Positions 1-11,739 are shown, counted from the first letter of the stretch. The stretch: 64,000 nucleotides of DNA from Wyeomyia smithii (GCF_029784165.1 NC_073694.1:45057639-45121638), one strand, 5' to 3'. Numbers and translations: made by a program. Notes: generated by a model from the letters alone, not told the origin.

Positions 1-504
1 GTCGTCGATCAAGTTACAGATTAAAGAAGATCGGTTGTCGTCGTACAGCGACCCCCATAGCGAACAGTGAGAGTTAAAATCTTCCAAAATCAAAAAAGGT
101 GCGGGAAGCAATTCTGCTATATCAAGGAGTTGCTTCTGTTCAATCCGCGCGGATGGGGGAATATATGACGAAACAAGGCAAAGGTCTTTAACATTCATAT
201 TCGTTTGAATGGCAACAACTTCAATATTCGAGATCGAGGGGAGGTCGATTCTGAAAAAAGAATAGCACTTTTTGATCCCTAAAAGTACCCCTCTACCGTG
301 TGAGTCTCGATCTCGACGAATGGTGTTGAAATCGTGGAAATTAAGTTGGTCATTTGAATTGAGAAAAGTTTCACAGAGCGCGAACGCATCACAATTGTAT
401 GTCTTTATCAAATGTGAAAATAAATCGAATTTGGGGATGATACTTCTGCAGTTCCACTGTAACACAGTGACAAAATTCCTAACCTCTTTCGACGTATTAG
501 TCAT
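1..504 (-). mobile_element. I-group non-LTR retrotransposon ORF2, 5' part (endonuclease domain), cut by window edge
   Basis: An open frame starts at the ATG at 502-504 and runs to the window edge for 168 codons without a stop. I translated it by hand. It looks like the apurinic-type endonuclease that opens ORF2 of I/Jockey-group non-LTR retrotransposons. Ordered signatures are LQWNCRSI near the start, then ALCETF, then SSYIPPSAR, then LEDFNSHCSLWGS. The last usually reads GDFNSH, so the Gly before the catalytic Asp is Glu here. The enzyme would nick chromosomal DNA to prime reverse transcription. Its start overlaps the end of the upstream ORF1 (ATG at 504-502, TAA at 499-497), an arrangement common in this group. 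The RT and RNase H parts lie outside the window. Whether the copy is active cannot be judged. Confidence 0.85.
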
Positions 505-1242
505 CGAAAGATACGATAGCTGAAATGAGGGGCCAAGTTGGTGTGAGTTGCTTCAAAAAGGTTTTCACTGTAGGGAGAAGGGCAAGAAGAATGTTTTGAA
601 GGGGATCTGGCATGTTGAAAGTTTTAAATATCCAGTCCACAATATCAGAGAATTTTATGAACCCTGTTTCTTTTATGTCTTCTGATCGAGAAATGGGTGC
701 ACGAGGGGTTTTTGGTGCCCCAGGAAGCGGTGGGTACTCCTGGTTTGATTTGAAATTAAAACCGGGTGGTACTTGCTTCGGTTTTTCTTCACCGCTTCCT
801 TTTTGTGTTGTCTTGATGGTCATTCCGCTAGGGGTTATCTTACGACCTTTGCGAGAAAGATTAGGAGAGTTGAGCACTCTCCTCTTCCCAGATCCTTTTG
901 GCAAGGCATAGGAACACCCTTCGACGGTATCGTCAGATGTACCCGGTTGGCAAAAAGGAAAAGATGTTTCCTGTCGAGAGTGGCTCAGCCCTCTTAAGCA
1001 TTTCTGCAAAAATTGCCTATTTGAATTATATTCAAAGTTTTTTTTATGGGCCGGAAGTAAACAACGTAGGGACCGCTAGCGGCATCTGGGTAAGCTTTTA
1101 CCCGTATTTCCGGTACCCTTGGTACGGGGCTAGGTAGCGGGGGTGGTACAGGGGAAGGTAAGGGAGAACTGCTGGGGGAAATTTTAATTTCTTCCCCATT
1201 TGTTTCCACATCCTGGAAAAGTTGCACCTGCATGTCGTCCAT
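497..1242 (-). mobile_element. I-group retrotransposon ORF1 (gag-like), frameshifted
   Basis: Two overlapping minus-strand frames make up one degraded ORF1. The upstream frame (994-1242, 82 codons) starts MDDMQVQLFQDVE, has a Ser/Pro-rich stretch and then the block GPYVVYFRPIKKTLNIIQI, typical of ORF1 proteins of I-like elements. The downstream frame (497 to about 1009) continues in another register through a basic Gly/Lys-rich part to a C-terminal block with FIKFSDIVDWIF and LLALLPTVKTFLKQL. The register changes at a short T run near 1005-1012, so a single-base slip is the likely cause. The conserved middle of ORF1 also seems shortened. The product would bind element RNA; no CCHC knuckle is visible. 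The last codons overlap the ORF2 start. Confidence 0.75.
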
Positions 1243-1293
1243 TTTGCGGGAGCGTCACGCTCTACCGCACACAAACGAAAAATATTCGAATGT

Positions 1294-1313
1294 GGGGGGG
1301 GGGGGGGGGGGGG
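1294..1313. repeat. Poly(G) run, 20 nt
   Basis: An uninterrupted run of 20 G on the plus strand, just upstream of the ORF1 start of the minus-strand retrotransposon. On the element's sense strand it is a poly(C) tract in the presumed 5' UTR. Its length is prone to sequencing error. Confidence 0.9.
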
Positions 1314-1374
1314 AACAAGTAGTTGATATTAAATTTTAAAAACAATTTTTCAAACTACAATGGATCAAAATAAA

Positions 1375-1515
1375 AAAAAGACAGTAATACTAATACTAAG
1401 AACAATAGTAATAATATTAATAATAATAATAATAATAATTATAATACTAATAATAACAATAATAATAATATTAATAATAATAATATTGATAGTAATATAT
1501 TAATAATAATGATAA
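1375..1515. repeat. Degenerate (TAA)n microsatellite
   Basis: About 140 bp made almost wholly of TAA/AAT/ATT triplets with occasional interruptions. I-type retrotransposons often end in TAA repeats, but here the array lies on the 5' side of the minus-strand element. It is called only as simple sequence. Confidence 0.85.
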
Positions 1516-2034
1516 AAAATCTGAAGTGAATACTTCACCGAACGTCTAAGTCACGACCTCACGGCTGACAGTAGGATCAATCGAGTGTCTCTGCAGAACA
1601 AACAATGACGATCCAGCTTCGTGTTGTGACACAGTGGCCGTATCTTACACGCGACCTTGTAGATGCCACTTGTAGTTGACTTCCACTCGCTCGATCGTAT
1701 GGTGGTCCGTGCTGCTAGCGGGGTAACAGCGGTGCGGGAGAATTATTCTTGCTGATATATCAGCTGCGTATCAGATCACTGGCGGGGTAGCCTGCCCCTA
1801 CCAGTGTGCAGAAGATGTTTCTGCCGATATATTGCAGACTATTGTTATCGCACAGCACAAGAAATAATCGAAAAAAAAACACCCGTACGATAACTCGTGT
1901 ATTGTTATTTTGCGAATCACAAGGAGAAAAACAATTTGCGTCTAATCGAGACGAAAGCAAAACAACGAATGATAGTTAATGGTTAACTGATGAATTATTA
2001 TTTAATACGTGGTTTCAAAGTATGGCTGCCCTAT
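1516..2034. other. Unassigned sequence beside the I-like element
   Basis: No coding frame is supported. The stretch 1560-1830 has a more balanced base composition than its surroundings and could be the 5' UTR of the minus-strand retrotransposon, but no diagnostic sequence was recognised. Confidence 0.3.
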
Positions 2035-2590
2035 ACCTTCCCATTTCATTTGATTATAATCGAACAAAGCAACCGTTATGTATTAAATTGTTACTAAAAC
2101 AACGAAATTCTGTTATTTCAAAGATTACACGATTTATTTGAACATAACTAGTGTCATACGAACGAGTCATCTCTCAAACTTACAAATAACAAACTTCATA
2201 ACAATTGGGTATGTGGTTCAAAAGTTATGGAAAGAAAAGAAATTCAAAGGCTATTTAAAACTATACCTACTTTGATCAATATATGTAGCCACAATATAAT
2301 TTAAATGTGGTATCGTACCATTTGAATTTTCCCGGTATCGCTCGTGATTGAATTGTTCGAAATTAAGAGTCTTTTCTTTTATTTCGCTTTTTCTTGAGCA
2401 TTTACATTAAGTCAAATTTCTTATTTTATACTTCTATTGCAACATCATTATTTTAGAACCCAAAAAGTGAATACACATTTATTGGATTGAAGCGTTCATG
2501 TAAATCTATTTTTACAAATAATAAGTTCGAATGAGAAAGGCTGGGTCTGACCGCTAGGTGGATTAATTTAGGTTTTTATGCGGTGGATAA
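2035..2590 (-). repeat. Partial inverted copy of the 1.4-kb dispersed repeat seen at 45.4-48.3 kb
   Basis: Read on the minus strand, this stretch matches the left part of the repeat that starts near 45425. Both share the outer block around CCACCTAGCGGTCAGAC, the TTCTCATTC edge, a GAATA-CACTTTTTGGGTTCTAAAAT-like segment, the CACGAGCGATACCGGGAA segment and TTTGATCAAAG-like blocks in the same order. It covers about the first 550 bp. Divergence looks moderate, with small gaps. It has no coding content. Confidence 0.8.
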
Positions 2591-2999
2591 GGACCGCATG
2601 AAAAAATTCTCAGTTAAAAATAATTCGAAAGTTGTTGATTTTGATTTAGAATACCTATGAGAACAATTTTAAAACATCGGATTGATAAAGGTAACTTTTT
2701 TAAACACAATAATCCTTCAACCGCTTTCCTTCGTAGGTTAGCAATTCGTGACTTTTCCTGCGTAAAACTGGCTCAAATAGTAATTGTTTTACGCATCACT
2801 TATGAAATGCGTTGGAATTCATTCTAAGAATCGGAAAAAATAAATGGCTGATAATGTTGTCAGAAATGGTCCTTTTTTATATACCACACAAAAAAATTTC
2901 GCACAAAAAAAAAAAATAAACGCATAAAAAAAGTCACACAAAATAAATTTCGCACAAAAACATGTTTAACTGTATCTAGGGATAGCTTCTATACCGAGA

Positions 3000-3510
3000 T
3001 TGCGACCACTGACGCATCACAGCACTCTATAGTGTGACAGAAACTCGACAAATACGATGGTCCAAAACCAGAGAACCCGAATGTCGAGCTGTGGATTCCA
3101 ACACCAACACTCCATTTCAGTGCTTCGTTTACCACAGCGAGGGCGATAGAGCAGAACTTATGGCTTTATAGCGAACGGGAAAGATGAAGCGAGTTATTCG
3201 GCGAAAACCGATAAGCGACCGAAACAGTTTATTGGGAATGAGCGGAAAATTCTTGAACTACAGCCTGATCAGCATCTATGCGTCACTGAACGACAACCTT
3301 TATGACAAGATGACTTCTATATAATAACTAGTTTGGATAGGGCCTACGAGAGTGCCCAACACAAGATGTAAAGATGGCCATCGGAGATTAGATTTGGAGA
3401 GAGAACTTCTTCCGTCCTGTCATTGGAAAGGAAGGCCTTTTGACTTGTGACTTTTGCTGCTACTAGAGGGATAGCAATCAGTAGTTTCTATTTGAAAATT
3501 TTCCAACCAA
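3000..3510 (+). mobile_element. RTE-type non-LTR retrotransposon endonuclease relic
   Basis: Pieces of plus-strand translation in shifting frames match the endonuclease domain of RTE-clade elements such as those known from Aedes. The clearest are GKFLNYSLISIYAS around 3245-3290 (the family's GKFxNxSxIxVHAP block), FRPVIGKEGL around 3412-3440, and TFAATRGIAISS at 3450-3485 (the family's VxFAAxRGMxIxS block). Stops and frameshifts break it throughout. It ends abruptly near 3510, where a different element fragment follows. It is a dead fragment. The clade is assigned from recalled family motifs, not a search. Confidence 0.6.
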
Positions 3511-3589
3511 TTAAAAAAAGGAGCTTTGGAGCCTTTCGAGGTATGGTCTGCAAATCGAAGGATTACATTTCATACGAAAAATTGGGAGA

Positions 3590-4125
3590 AAGGGTACGAT
3601 ATAATAATGACGATAACTTCTATCAATATTGATATGCCTATACCGCTGGTACCTAGACTAAAGAAGAGTTATACCACAAGAGATCAAAAAAATGGTCGAC
3701 GTGGTCCAAATCTTCAAAAAAACAAAAACTAAACTCACCGAAGATTGCAAACTGCTTCATAAGGATCTAACTTTGGAAGATTTGTTGAAAGAAATGGACT
3801 TAGTATAAATGCGAGTAAATGCTCTGTCATAATAAGAGTTCGATCGACATCGTTCGACTACATGACCTTTTATTTTACGACGCGTACAGAGCGCTCGAGA
3901 CCTGGGTTTGACAATGGATCAGTCTCTCACATTCAACGACATATCGATAGAGTAGTAAAGGAATCGATGCAACTCTTCGCTTTTACACGACGATTCGGAC
4001 GGCAGTTTAGAAACCCTTATGCAATTCTTTATACTAGCCAATTTATATTTACTAGCCTTGTCAGAACAAAATTGAATTTCGCGAGTAGGGTATGGCGACC
4101 AAAGTATGGCGTATAAAAGCGAGGA
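3590..4125 (+). mobile_element. Jockey/I-group reverse transcriptase C-terminal relic
   Basis: Several frames together resemble the segment after the YADD box in Jockey/I-group reverse transcriptases. SINASKCSV-like residues occur near 3800-3830 and LTMDQSLTFNDHIDRVV at about 3910-3960. An open frame at 3862-4116 continues with a region resembling the thumb: FAFTRRFGRQFRN, then LVRTKLNFASRVWRPKYGV (consensus-like LVR..LEYAS.VW.P). Multiple frame changes show it is not functional. It lies directly downstream of the RTE fragment, so the two form a mosaic of old insertions. Confidence 0.55.
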
Positions 4126-4129
4126 CTGG

Positions 4130-4990
4130 AATCAGTTCAGCGTAATAAGTAGGAGACATAAGATCGCAGATATGGTGTTCTTCTGCAATATACTCTGGCT
4201 TTGCGGACGTTATTGATAACATCGTTATCGATTGTAGAACAGTGGAGGAGACTTTTGCGTTGAGATATACTTGCCTTTTAACTCCACTAAAACGGAATAC
4301 ACACGGCAGAGATGAATGCCACCACGGGTCGGTCCGTGGCGACCGCCGAGGACACGCAATGTGTGTGTGATCACTGATAGTACGAAAAAGGTCCCAGACC
4401 AACAGCGCGAGATTGCTTAGGGGTGTGAAAGTCGGACATTGGGCCGTCGACGCTTTGCGAAAGCCACAAGCACCCGGAAGCACCTCCGACGAAGCGAGTA
4501 GTACCGCTACCACCATCCAAAATGCACTAACCTGCCCATTGGGGTCGATGCCAGTAAGGTCCCTGTTATGGAAACTGGAAGCGTAGAAAACGGACTTGAC
4601 TCGGATTTTGTCACGTCTCTGGGCTGGCACCTGTATCGAGCTTCCCTAGTAAAGTCGTGTGACAGCGGCTTGAAACGGCGAGGTGGTGCAGGGATTTCCG
4701 TTCTCTAAAACCTGGCAAGTCTTCCATTACGTTCCGCGTCCATTGCCTGGTGGGAATCAGGCAGGGGAAGGATCAGATGGTGGGAATTGGTTTTAGGACC
4801 AGATACCCTTTCCTGACTTACGCTGATCGGGGACGACATACCTCGTACGGCGCTATGGGTGACCTATTCTAGCCTCTAACCTCTCTGCTTCGGCATATAC
4901 CAACATAGGATAGCGACTAGAAGGGAGACCCAATAAACGAGAATGAAAACGAACAAGAAACAAGTGACGGGAGTGGAGGGACTACCAAAT
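4130..4990. other. Unassigned sequence; long antisense frame not supported
   Basis: The base composition is fairly balanced. A 189-codon minus-strand frame covers 4061-4630 but runs antisense across the end of the RT relic and shows no domain. I read it as a chance frame inside old retrotransposon sequence. Nothing else is recognisable. Confidence 0.35.
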
Positions 4991-5089
4991 CCCTTCGCGC
5001 GAGCTAGCATCTAGCGGTCTCCGCAGAAAAAGGTGGAGACGGATGCAGCAAGACACGGTGGTGGAAAGGCTAACGCGTCAGTTTCTACT

Positions 5090-5600
5090 ACGGATATAAT
5101 GGCCGATGGTCCCTTGCTAATCAAAGCTTCCGAAAAGAGCTTGTCCCTACTCCTTGGCCTAGGGTGGCCGCGCTTTTCAAACAGCTCGATGCGATCATCG
5201 AGTTCACGATGAATAGGAGTAATATCCTCAGGGATCTGCAGCAGAGCCTTCTCTTGCCTCGTACCACCATCGACGAAGCTCAAAAGGAGTACAGCGAACT
5301 TGTGGCTCGAGTTATGGCTCGAGTCCGAAAATGAGGCGAGGACTAGAAGAGCAACTGAATTTAAACAGGTTCAGATCGATGCCGTCATACCCTCATTCGC
5401 CGCGATCTGTTCACACTGGGCAGGTCAGTAAGCGAACGGGGCAGTCCGCGGGGGAGACGGCCCCGACAACGTGAAGAAGCATACCAACAGGCTCAAAGAC
5501 AGAAACGTCGACCGGAGCTGCGACTGCGGGAAACCCGTGGGTTACCGTAGTAGGAAAAGAGTGCCAGGAAGGTATTAAGCACCTAAATGGAGTGGCGACA
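5090..5600 (+). mobile_element. Possible non-LTR ORF1 (gag-like) relic
   Basis: A broken plus-strand reading contains a helix-forming segment QLDAIIEFTMNRSNILRDL followed by DEAQKEYSELVARVMARV, resembling the coiled-coil part of ORF1 proteins in some mosquito non-LTR elements. Stops interrupt it soon after. A minus-strand frame of 90 codons (5011-5283) is its shadow. The family is not secure and it could be unrelated. Confidence 0.3.
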
Positions 5601-5604
5601 AGAC

Positions 5605-5690
5605 GTCCGCCAGCGTTACGTTACGTTACGTAATTAGTTGAGCGTTACGAATTGTTACATAGGGGAGGGGGGGGGGTAATTACGATCCTA
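5605..5690. repeat. Fragment of the GTTACGTAA-type palindromic MITE family
   Basis: A GCGTTACGTTACGTTACGT stretch is followed by GCGTTACGAATTGTTACAT and a G-rich run. The same motifs occur inside the two longer elements at 42310-42568 and 58017-58318. No terminal inverted repeats are seen here, so it is a fragment. Confidence 0.5.
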
Positions 5691-5944
5691 CTGACACTAA
5701 CAGTCTCTCCCGAGTCAAGACTCGTACCTACGACGACTGGCTTGTTAGGCCAGCATCGTACCTCGAGACCAGCTGGGGAGGCATGGATGTCGCCTAAGTT
5801 TTTTGAATACCATAGAAGGAGACTGAATGATTCAAACACGATAATATTTATTGTATCCAAGTTCACTTGCATTCAACAGTATTACGAGAATCTTTTAGAG
5901 ATTATCGTCAATGATACAAAATTATGAATCCAAATTAACGTTAA

Positions 5945-6051
5945 GCAGGTATTAGACGAAGCGAATATTTGCTATTTTTAGTACGATTTTTATTTGCACA
6001 AAATAAAATCCGTACCAAAAATAGCAAATATTTGCTTCGTGTTATACCTGC
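5945..6051. repeat. Short palindromic MITE-like hairpin
   Basis: Two arms of about 41 bp (5945-5985 and 6011-6051) are inverted copies. They begin GCAGGTATTAGACGAAGCGA on the left and end CTTCGTGTTATACCTGC on the right, with the shared core AATATTTGCTATTTTT. A 25-nt AT-rich spacer separates them. A transcript would fold into a hairpin. There is no coding content. Confidence 0.8.
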
Positions 6052-6555
6052 TTTAGATTGCGTTCAACTATTTGCTTACCGAAGCAAATGGATAATGCTT
6101 ACGGAAATTGTAGCATGGTGCATTAGCATGTGTTATTTGAAATTACCAAGAATCACTGAGGTATATCACGGTGCAAGCACGACCTTTAGTAGCCGAGTTA
6201 CGCCTACAAGCAACCAACATTTGAAAGAATCGTTGAGATCGCTGGATTGTAATCGTGTACGATTCTTTCGTGGAACACTCGTTATATGTTGCTCGCTCCG
6301 CATATAGCAAACAATACTGGAACAAAATCATTAAAGAAAGCCACCATATAGGGTAATCACTCCTATATTCATCTCATCACGCCTTTGTTAACAATTTATC
6401 GTCAATTTACCAAATTTTCAACGTAAAACTTTAAACCACTTGACAAAATCGAGAAGCAAATTGATTTGCTTTCAAAATTTGTAAAAATTTAACGGCAAAT
6501 CGGACAAATGAGAGAAATAAGATGAATATAGGTGCACCTAACTGTTTAAATGAAT
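6052..6555. other. No gene seen
   Basis: AT-rich sequence with short chance frames only. The CTCCTATATTCATCTCATCACG stretch near 6360 recalls the TTCATCTCA motifs inside the inverted-repeat element at 58452-59331, so it may be an old fragment of that family. Confidence 0.3.
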
Positions 6556-6722
6556 AAGGGGCCATCCACATACCACGTGGACAGATTTTTAACGATTTTG
6601 ACCCTCCCCTCCCCCTCCGTGAACAACTGCCCATATAAATTCTGAAAAAATTGTATGGAGCGTGGACATTAGACCACCCCCCCCCCCCCCCAAAACTGTC
6701 CACGTGGTATGTGGATGGCCAC
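6556..6722. mobile_element. 167-bp MITE with GGGGCCATCCAC terminal inverted repeats, copy 1
   Basis: The left end has GGGGCCATCCACATACCACG and the right end is its inverted copy. Twenty-three bp (CCATCCAC to GGACAG) match perfectly between arms. A C-rich run occupies the right half. A second diverged copy is at 26191-26358. It has no coding capacity; movement would depend on an enzyme supplied elsewhere. Confidence 0.85.
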
Positions 6723-6724
6723 TA

Positions 6725-9690
6725 ATGGAACGATTACATTACTTTTACATTACAGAGCTAATTTATGGAACATTTAGAATTTAAAATACTTAATCGTCAT
6801 CACTTTTCTTGCATTTGCATCTGTTACTGCATTAACCCTGAACAGATAATCATATTTTGGTGTGCGGATAATCATGCATCAAGTTGACTCCCGACGTTTG
6901 AATAGTTAAAAATGCATGTTTTGCTTCATAATTATCGACGAATGGTAATTATGGTGCCAACACACCGATAAATAACAAAAACGAAAATGTAGGGTTTAAT
7001 ATTTCTTTATTGATTAAAAACAAGAATAAACTCTAGTGAAAAATTAGCAATTTTGCTGTAAGCGAGGAGTTAAACTGACGCAGACTATCTTTTCAGGGTT
7101 AAATATTAACTGAAGACATGAATTTTTACGATTCATTCACGATTTAGGAAATCTGAAAGTCCAAACATAGTAACAATAATCTGATGCTCTCAAAAAAAAA
7201 AAAAAAAACATTCAGATGAACGCGTCCACGAGACTGTTTGGAATATCCTATCTCACTTCCCGCCAACGGTGGAAGCCAATCCAATATGTTATTTTGTGTT
7301 TATCGAAGGCAAAACGGGCAACGAAAAATTCCGATCGAGATTTATTGTCTACATGTGGCAATTAAAAGGCATTTTGACAGCAGACCAGTCGCTACTGGGA
7401 AGCCGTTAGATTGGGGAAACAGAAAAAAAATCACCATCATAAGTCTCAGCGATCTGACTGCCCTCTTGTTGGGATCATCCGCTGTGCCACGGTAAACATG
7501 GCTATGTGAATGGACAAATACCATGTTGGATCTCTGAAATGGGTTTATAATTTCCTTTCATTTTTTTAAATTGCCAAAAGCAATGTTCCGTTCTACTATC
7601 GGTATGTAATATTTGGTATGAACTTTTTTTTAGCATTTTCGCTCTCAAAGCAATGTTCACAATGGTTGAAATATTTCCAATCAATGGCGCATGTTTTATG
7701 TTAATAATGTTTTTAGATACAATCCAATCTAATCTTGTAAAAGTAGGCTCACCGCAAGCCCGTACAATCACACGAGCACACGCTTGCTGGCCTTTACGTG
7801 TTGGATTCTTTCGACCCACGTTTGCCATTTCCCAAACTGCAGAAACCGGAAATCGGCCACTGCTGGGAAAATAAATTCAAATCACCTTCTGCGGGGCATC
7901 TCTCCACTAACCAGTTTTGTATATTGTTAATGTCAGCCATAAATTACGAGCAGCTTTGGTGCAGTTTTTTTTTCTTCCCAATTCTTCAATCGTGTTCGAG
8001 ATCGGACTAAAACTAGCGCAGGAAGAGTTTACATTCGGAAAAAAACCAAATCGATCCTCCCAAAAACGCAGTAGGAGGGGACTGTGTAGAAATAGGTGAA
8101 TAATTTTGTTTATACGTAGCTAAGATAAAAATGCTAATATGTGTACGTTTTATAGTTATTTGATTTGTTGAAAGCGCTATCGAAAACAGATCTCCTGATA
8201 AATCGGTTTTTTGTTCATGTTTTCACTGGTGATTCACACGCTGCTCGAGCAGCCGTTGTCGCACATACTTCAAAGGCACCTGATTCGGAGTTTCAAGCGA
8301 CTTAAATTAATGGGGGTTCAAGCGTTTTTAGACGCGCCGCCACACGGTCAATGTGGTCCCATAAAGCGGCATCCTGCTCGATGAATAACATTGAACGGAT
8401 TTCCGTGAAACTTGTTGTAGGCTGTGGCAAACTAAAGGGATTAGACACAAAATTCTACTAATTCTATGATGAAATTAGAAATGAGATAAAAATGAAACAA
8501 ATCATACAAGCTATTACCTAAACAATTAAAAATGAAATTAATCAATGTATGGTAAAGCATTTTTCAGCGCCAAACTAATTTTATTTCGACTCTCTTATTA
8601 GAAGCAGTGTTTTGTTCCGCCTCTGGAATAGTGATTCAATGATTTCATAAACTCGATCGTGTTTTGTCTTCAAAAGAGTTTTAGAACTTGACATGCAGGA
8701 GTAATAAGTTAAGTTTCTTATCAGATTAGAAGTATAAAACCAACAATAATTTTCACCTGTTTAGTGTGACCTTTAGACAACCTTTTCATTATTTAGCATG
8801 AAGAGAAGAACATTCAATGATGTTACTGACACAATAGTAAGCAAGCAGATTAGCACATTCAATCCACTAAGCAATTTCAACAAACTCAAATATACATAAA
8901 TCGATTAATTTTCCTTGATGATGGCGCTGGATGGTAGGCGTAATGGAATTTACGCAATTATGCATTCAAATAACGACTGCCCCAATCTGGCAAAAGAAGG
9001 ATTTATCTTTTTCTATTCTGCTAGTCTTCCGAGGGCGGCTTATTCGGATCCTTTTCTTGTGGGAACGAGTATCGTTACTGCAGTATGGTTTTATTGAGTG
9101 AAAAATCTTCCGAAACCCGTTAGGATTAGGTATGGAATTGATTATTCGTTTCAGCATCCAATGATGATTTCCCCTGCCACTGAGAGTTGCGTTTAAAACT
9201 CCCAGACAAAGCCGCTTATTGTTTCGTCATTATTTCTTTCTCGATTGATTTGCTTAGGCAGAAAGTTTTTTTCTCTCTCCAGTTTTGACTGATAAGCCCA
9301 GTTTGCTTAATAACGTCGGTTGGCTTGCTTTGCCTTGGAAAGATTGGTGAATGTAGACGTAACCTGTTTGGGTGTTTTTTTTTTTAATCTTTCGTAAATC
9401 TTCAGCTAGAGCTGCATCCAACAACATAATTTGATGAAGCTGCACTTTAATATGTATTTCCAACATTATAATTGACTGGTGATTGGTTTTGATTTCAACT
9501 TTTGATTTACAACGATATCGTGTTATAGCACTCTACACTCTATTTTTAACTAATGTCGTTTGGGTCATAATTTTCGGCGGCGTTTCGAACATCGAAAGTG
9601 TTGAGTTTCGGGTTTTGAATCTTCACAACTGTCTTTCGATTTCTGACCTCCGATCATCGGCTTCAGTCTTCTAATGTTTAACTGTTTCAT
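6725..9690. other. Intergenic stretch without recognised genes
   Basis: AT-rich sequence with only short frames. A 108-codon minus frame (7502-7828) begins MANVGRKNPTRKGQQACARV but has no recognisable family and no splice context that I can defend. A poly(A) run of 17-19 nt lies at about 7191-7209 and a T run near 9376. A GGATCC-containing segment near 9030-9060 and the rest show nothing assignable. Confidence 0.35.
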
Positions 9691-9694
9691 AAAT

Positions 9695-9960
9695 AAGGTG
9701 CGTATCTAAGTTCCCACTGTTTGTTAATAGATAGCGCCAGCAGCAAGTGCTGATCGAATTTGACATATCTATAACGTGATGAAGCAAGCTGTGAACAGAC
9801 TGTTTTGATACGTTAGCAATTATATTGTGGCGTCATATACATCCAGTAGCGTTAAATTGTCAGAGTTTGTGCCAAAAAATCGTTATTTGCGGAAACTTTA
9901 CTTTACTCATTTCTCAGTGAAAACCTTTTTTTGGTTTACGGAGTAGATTTGCTAGTTTCC
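9695..9960 (+). mobile_element. Mariner-like element, 5' end and transposase N-terminus relic
   Basis: The segment starts with a terminal-repeat-like AGGTGCGTATCTAAGTTCCC. About 165 bp later an open stretch at 9860-9918 reads SEFVPKNRYLRKLYFTHFS. This resembles the mariner transposase N-terminus (family pattern S-x-F-V-P-x-x-x-x-L-R-K-x-L-x-F). A TTG sits where the start codon would be expected. The match fades after about 25 residues, so the catalytic domain is missing. The subfamily is not assigned. Confidence 0.5.
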
Positions 9961-9999
9961 TGCAATTTACAGGGTGTTCAATGAGTTCGAATGCAACTT

Positions 10000-11735
10000 T
10001 TCTTCGTCGTGTAGGTGCATACCCTGTGCATTCTGTGTATTGAAAATTGTGTCAGCTTTAGCCTCATATATAAGCTAACCGACGTGCACGGTGTCGACTT
10101 GTTGTCGTTTGATGTTTGTTTATCGCGCACGATGACGTCGTAGTAAAGTTGTTTGCGGACGTGAGCGTCCCGGCGACTTATTTCATCTATACCATTCGTT
10201 GGTACCGGGTGGTGATCGGCATCGAATCAGGTAGGTTTCGGCAATTCCGGTCCGAAGTCCGATTGGGCTAGATTCTCCAAAGTCCAATTTCGGACCGGAT
10301 CAAAACGGAACCATCCGGACTGGGTAATGCTTCATAAAATTTGAAACAAAACATTTAAAAAAAAAACAACAGAAAGGTTATTTGCAAAGTCACGACCGCA
10401 AGGTTGATCTAGAACTACAGAAGGTTGTGCATAATATAAATTACTTTCGATGTTGTATTTGAGAGTGATCAATCACAATAACTTTTATCCAACCCTAATG
10501 AAATAACTCTCTCTAGGAACATCATTATCCTGGCAAATAACCAAACACGGCCAAATAGCAGCTTATATGAGAGATGATATAGGTGAACTAATAGATAGTG
10601 TTGAATAAAAGTTATCAGTCTTAGCGCATATCATTCAATTTATATAGTGATCACTCCTGAATGCATCAATGCAAGTGTTGCTACGAACCGAATCATCCTA
10701 GTGGCCATAACCTAGTGAACTGATTGGTTTAAGCAGGAGCAGGCTCTTATATAGCCCAATAGCTTCATTCCCGTTTTCTAGGCACATAATTCTGACCGTA
10801 CAATTGTACGAATAATCAAAATACAATTTCCTACATTTGAATGGATATGTAGATGATTTTCCAATCGATTGTTGCAAGAATGAAAGTTATCAATCATCAA
10901 ATTGATAGACTTATTAACTTTTGAAATTGGACATATTTTTCCCTTTTTCCGTTTTTGGATTTTCATTTTACACTCCTATGTAGCCAAACTTTCTGAGAGA
11001 CGTAGTTCTGCGTCAAAATTGAATAAAACATAGCCGTGTTTTGAATCACTAGTAGCACATTTACACTGCAGGCTCAAAGCTTTACTTGTGTATTTTTCAA
11101 AGCAAAAGTCAAGTTTTTAAATTCACGTGCTTTTCTATGCGAATTTTCAAGAAAAATCCAATTCTACGCGAATTATTTTGAACAATTTTCCCTATTTAAA
11201 ACGTTCATTCAGAGTGTCGGTGAATTTCCTAAATCAAATTCGGCGGCTATTACTTCACTTTTTTCCACGTTTTCATTTCGATCCTAATCAAGGGGGTGTC
11301 CTCATCAGTCTGCTTAAATAGGTGATTTTTCTTAATTAGTTCGAGATTAAAAGGCATCGAAGCGAAATAATCTTTTGTAGTTATTTAAAAGTAAGTTTAG
11401 ACATAAGGAAACAATTCAATTGAAGAAATGATGTATTTAATGTTTATAATGTTTTCTAATGTATTTTAATGTTTTCTAACTAAAAAGGTGGCGGAAATAG
11501 AGCAATTTATTTATTAATTTATTTTATATTTATTTCGTGAAAATTGAGTGTTACAAGCGAAAGAAAGGCCAAGCACGTTGTGGGTGACTAGCCGTTGTGT
11601 GAGACTGTTAATAAGTTCACTTTGTTTTTCTTTTGAAAATTTTTATAATTTACCTTTAAATAAATGCTAGAAATTATTTTTCTGTGTCGCATATTTCTCT
11701 CCAAAAAAATAAGACATTTTCACAGAATCGCAGAA
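10000..11735. other. Intergenic, with one short inverted repeat
   Basis: No gene is supported. At 10475-10605, ATAACTTTTATCCAAC and its inverse GTTGAATAAAAGTTAT face each other about 110 bp apart, a weak MITE-like structure. The stretch 10080-10310 is richer in GC and contains CGGACCGGATC-type repeats, but no frame of note. Confidence 0.35.
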
Positions 11736-11739
11736 GAAG

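Noticed and set aside
4061..4630. 189-codon minus-strand frame
   Set aside because: It runs antisense through a retrotransposon relic and shows no domain or splice context.
7502..7828. 108-codon minus frame as a gene (MANVGRKNPTRKGQQ)
   Set aside because: No family, no splice signals, and AT-rich neighbours. It could be an old repeat.
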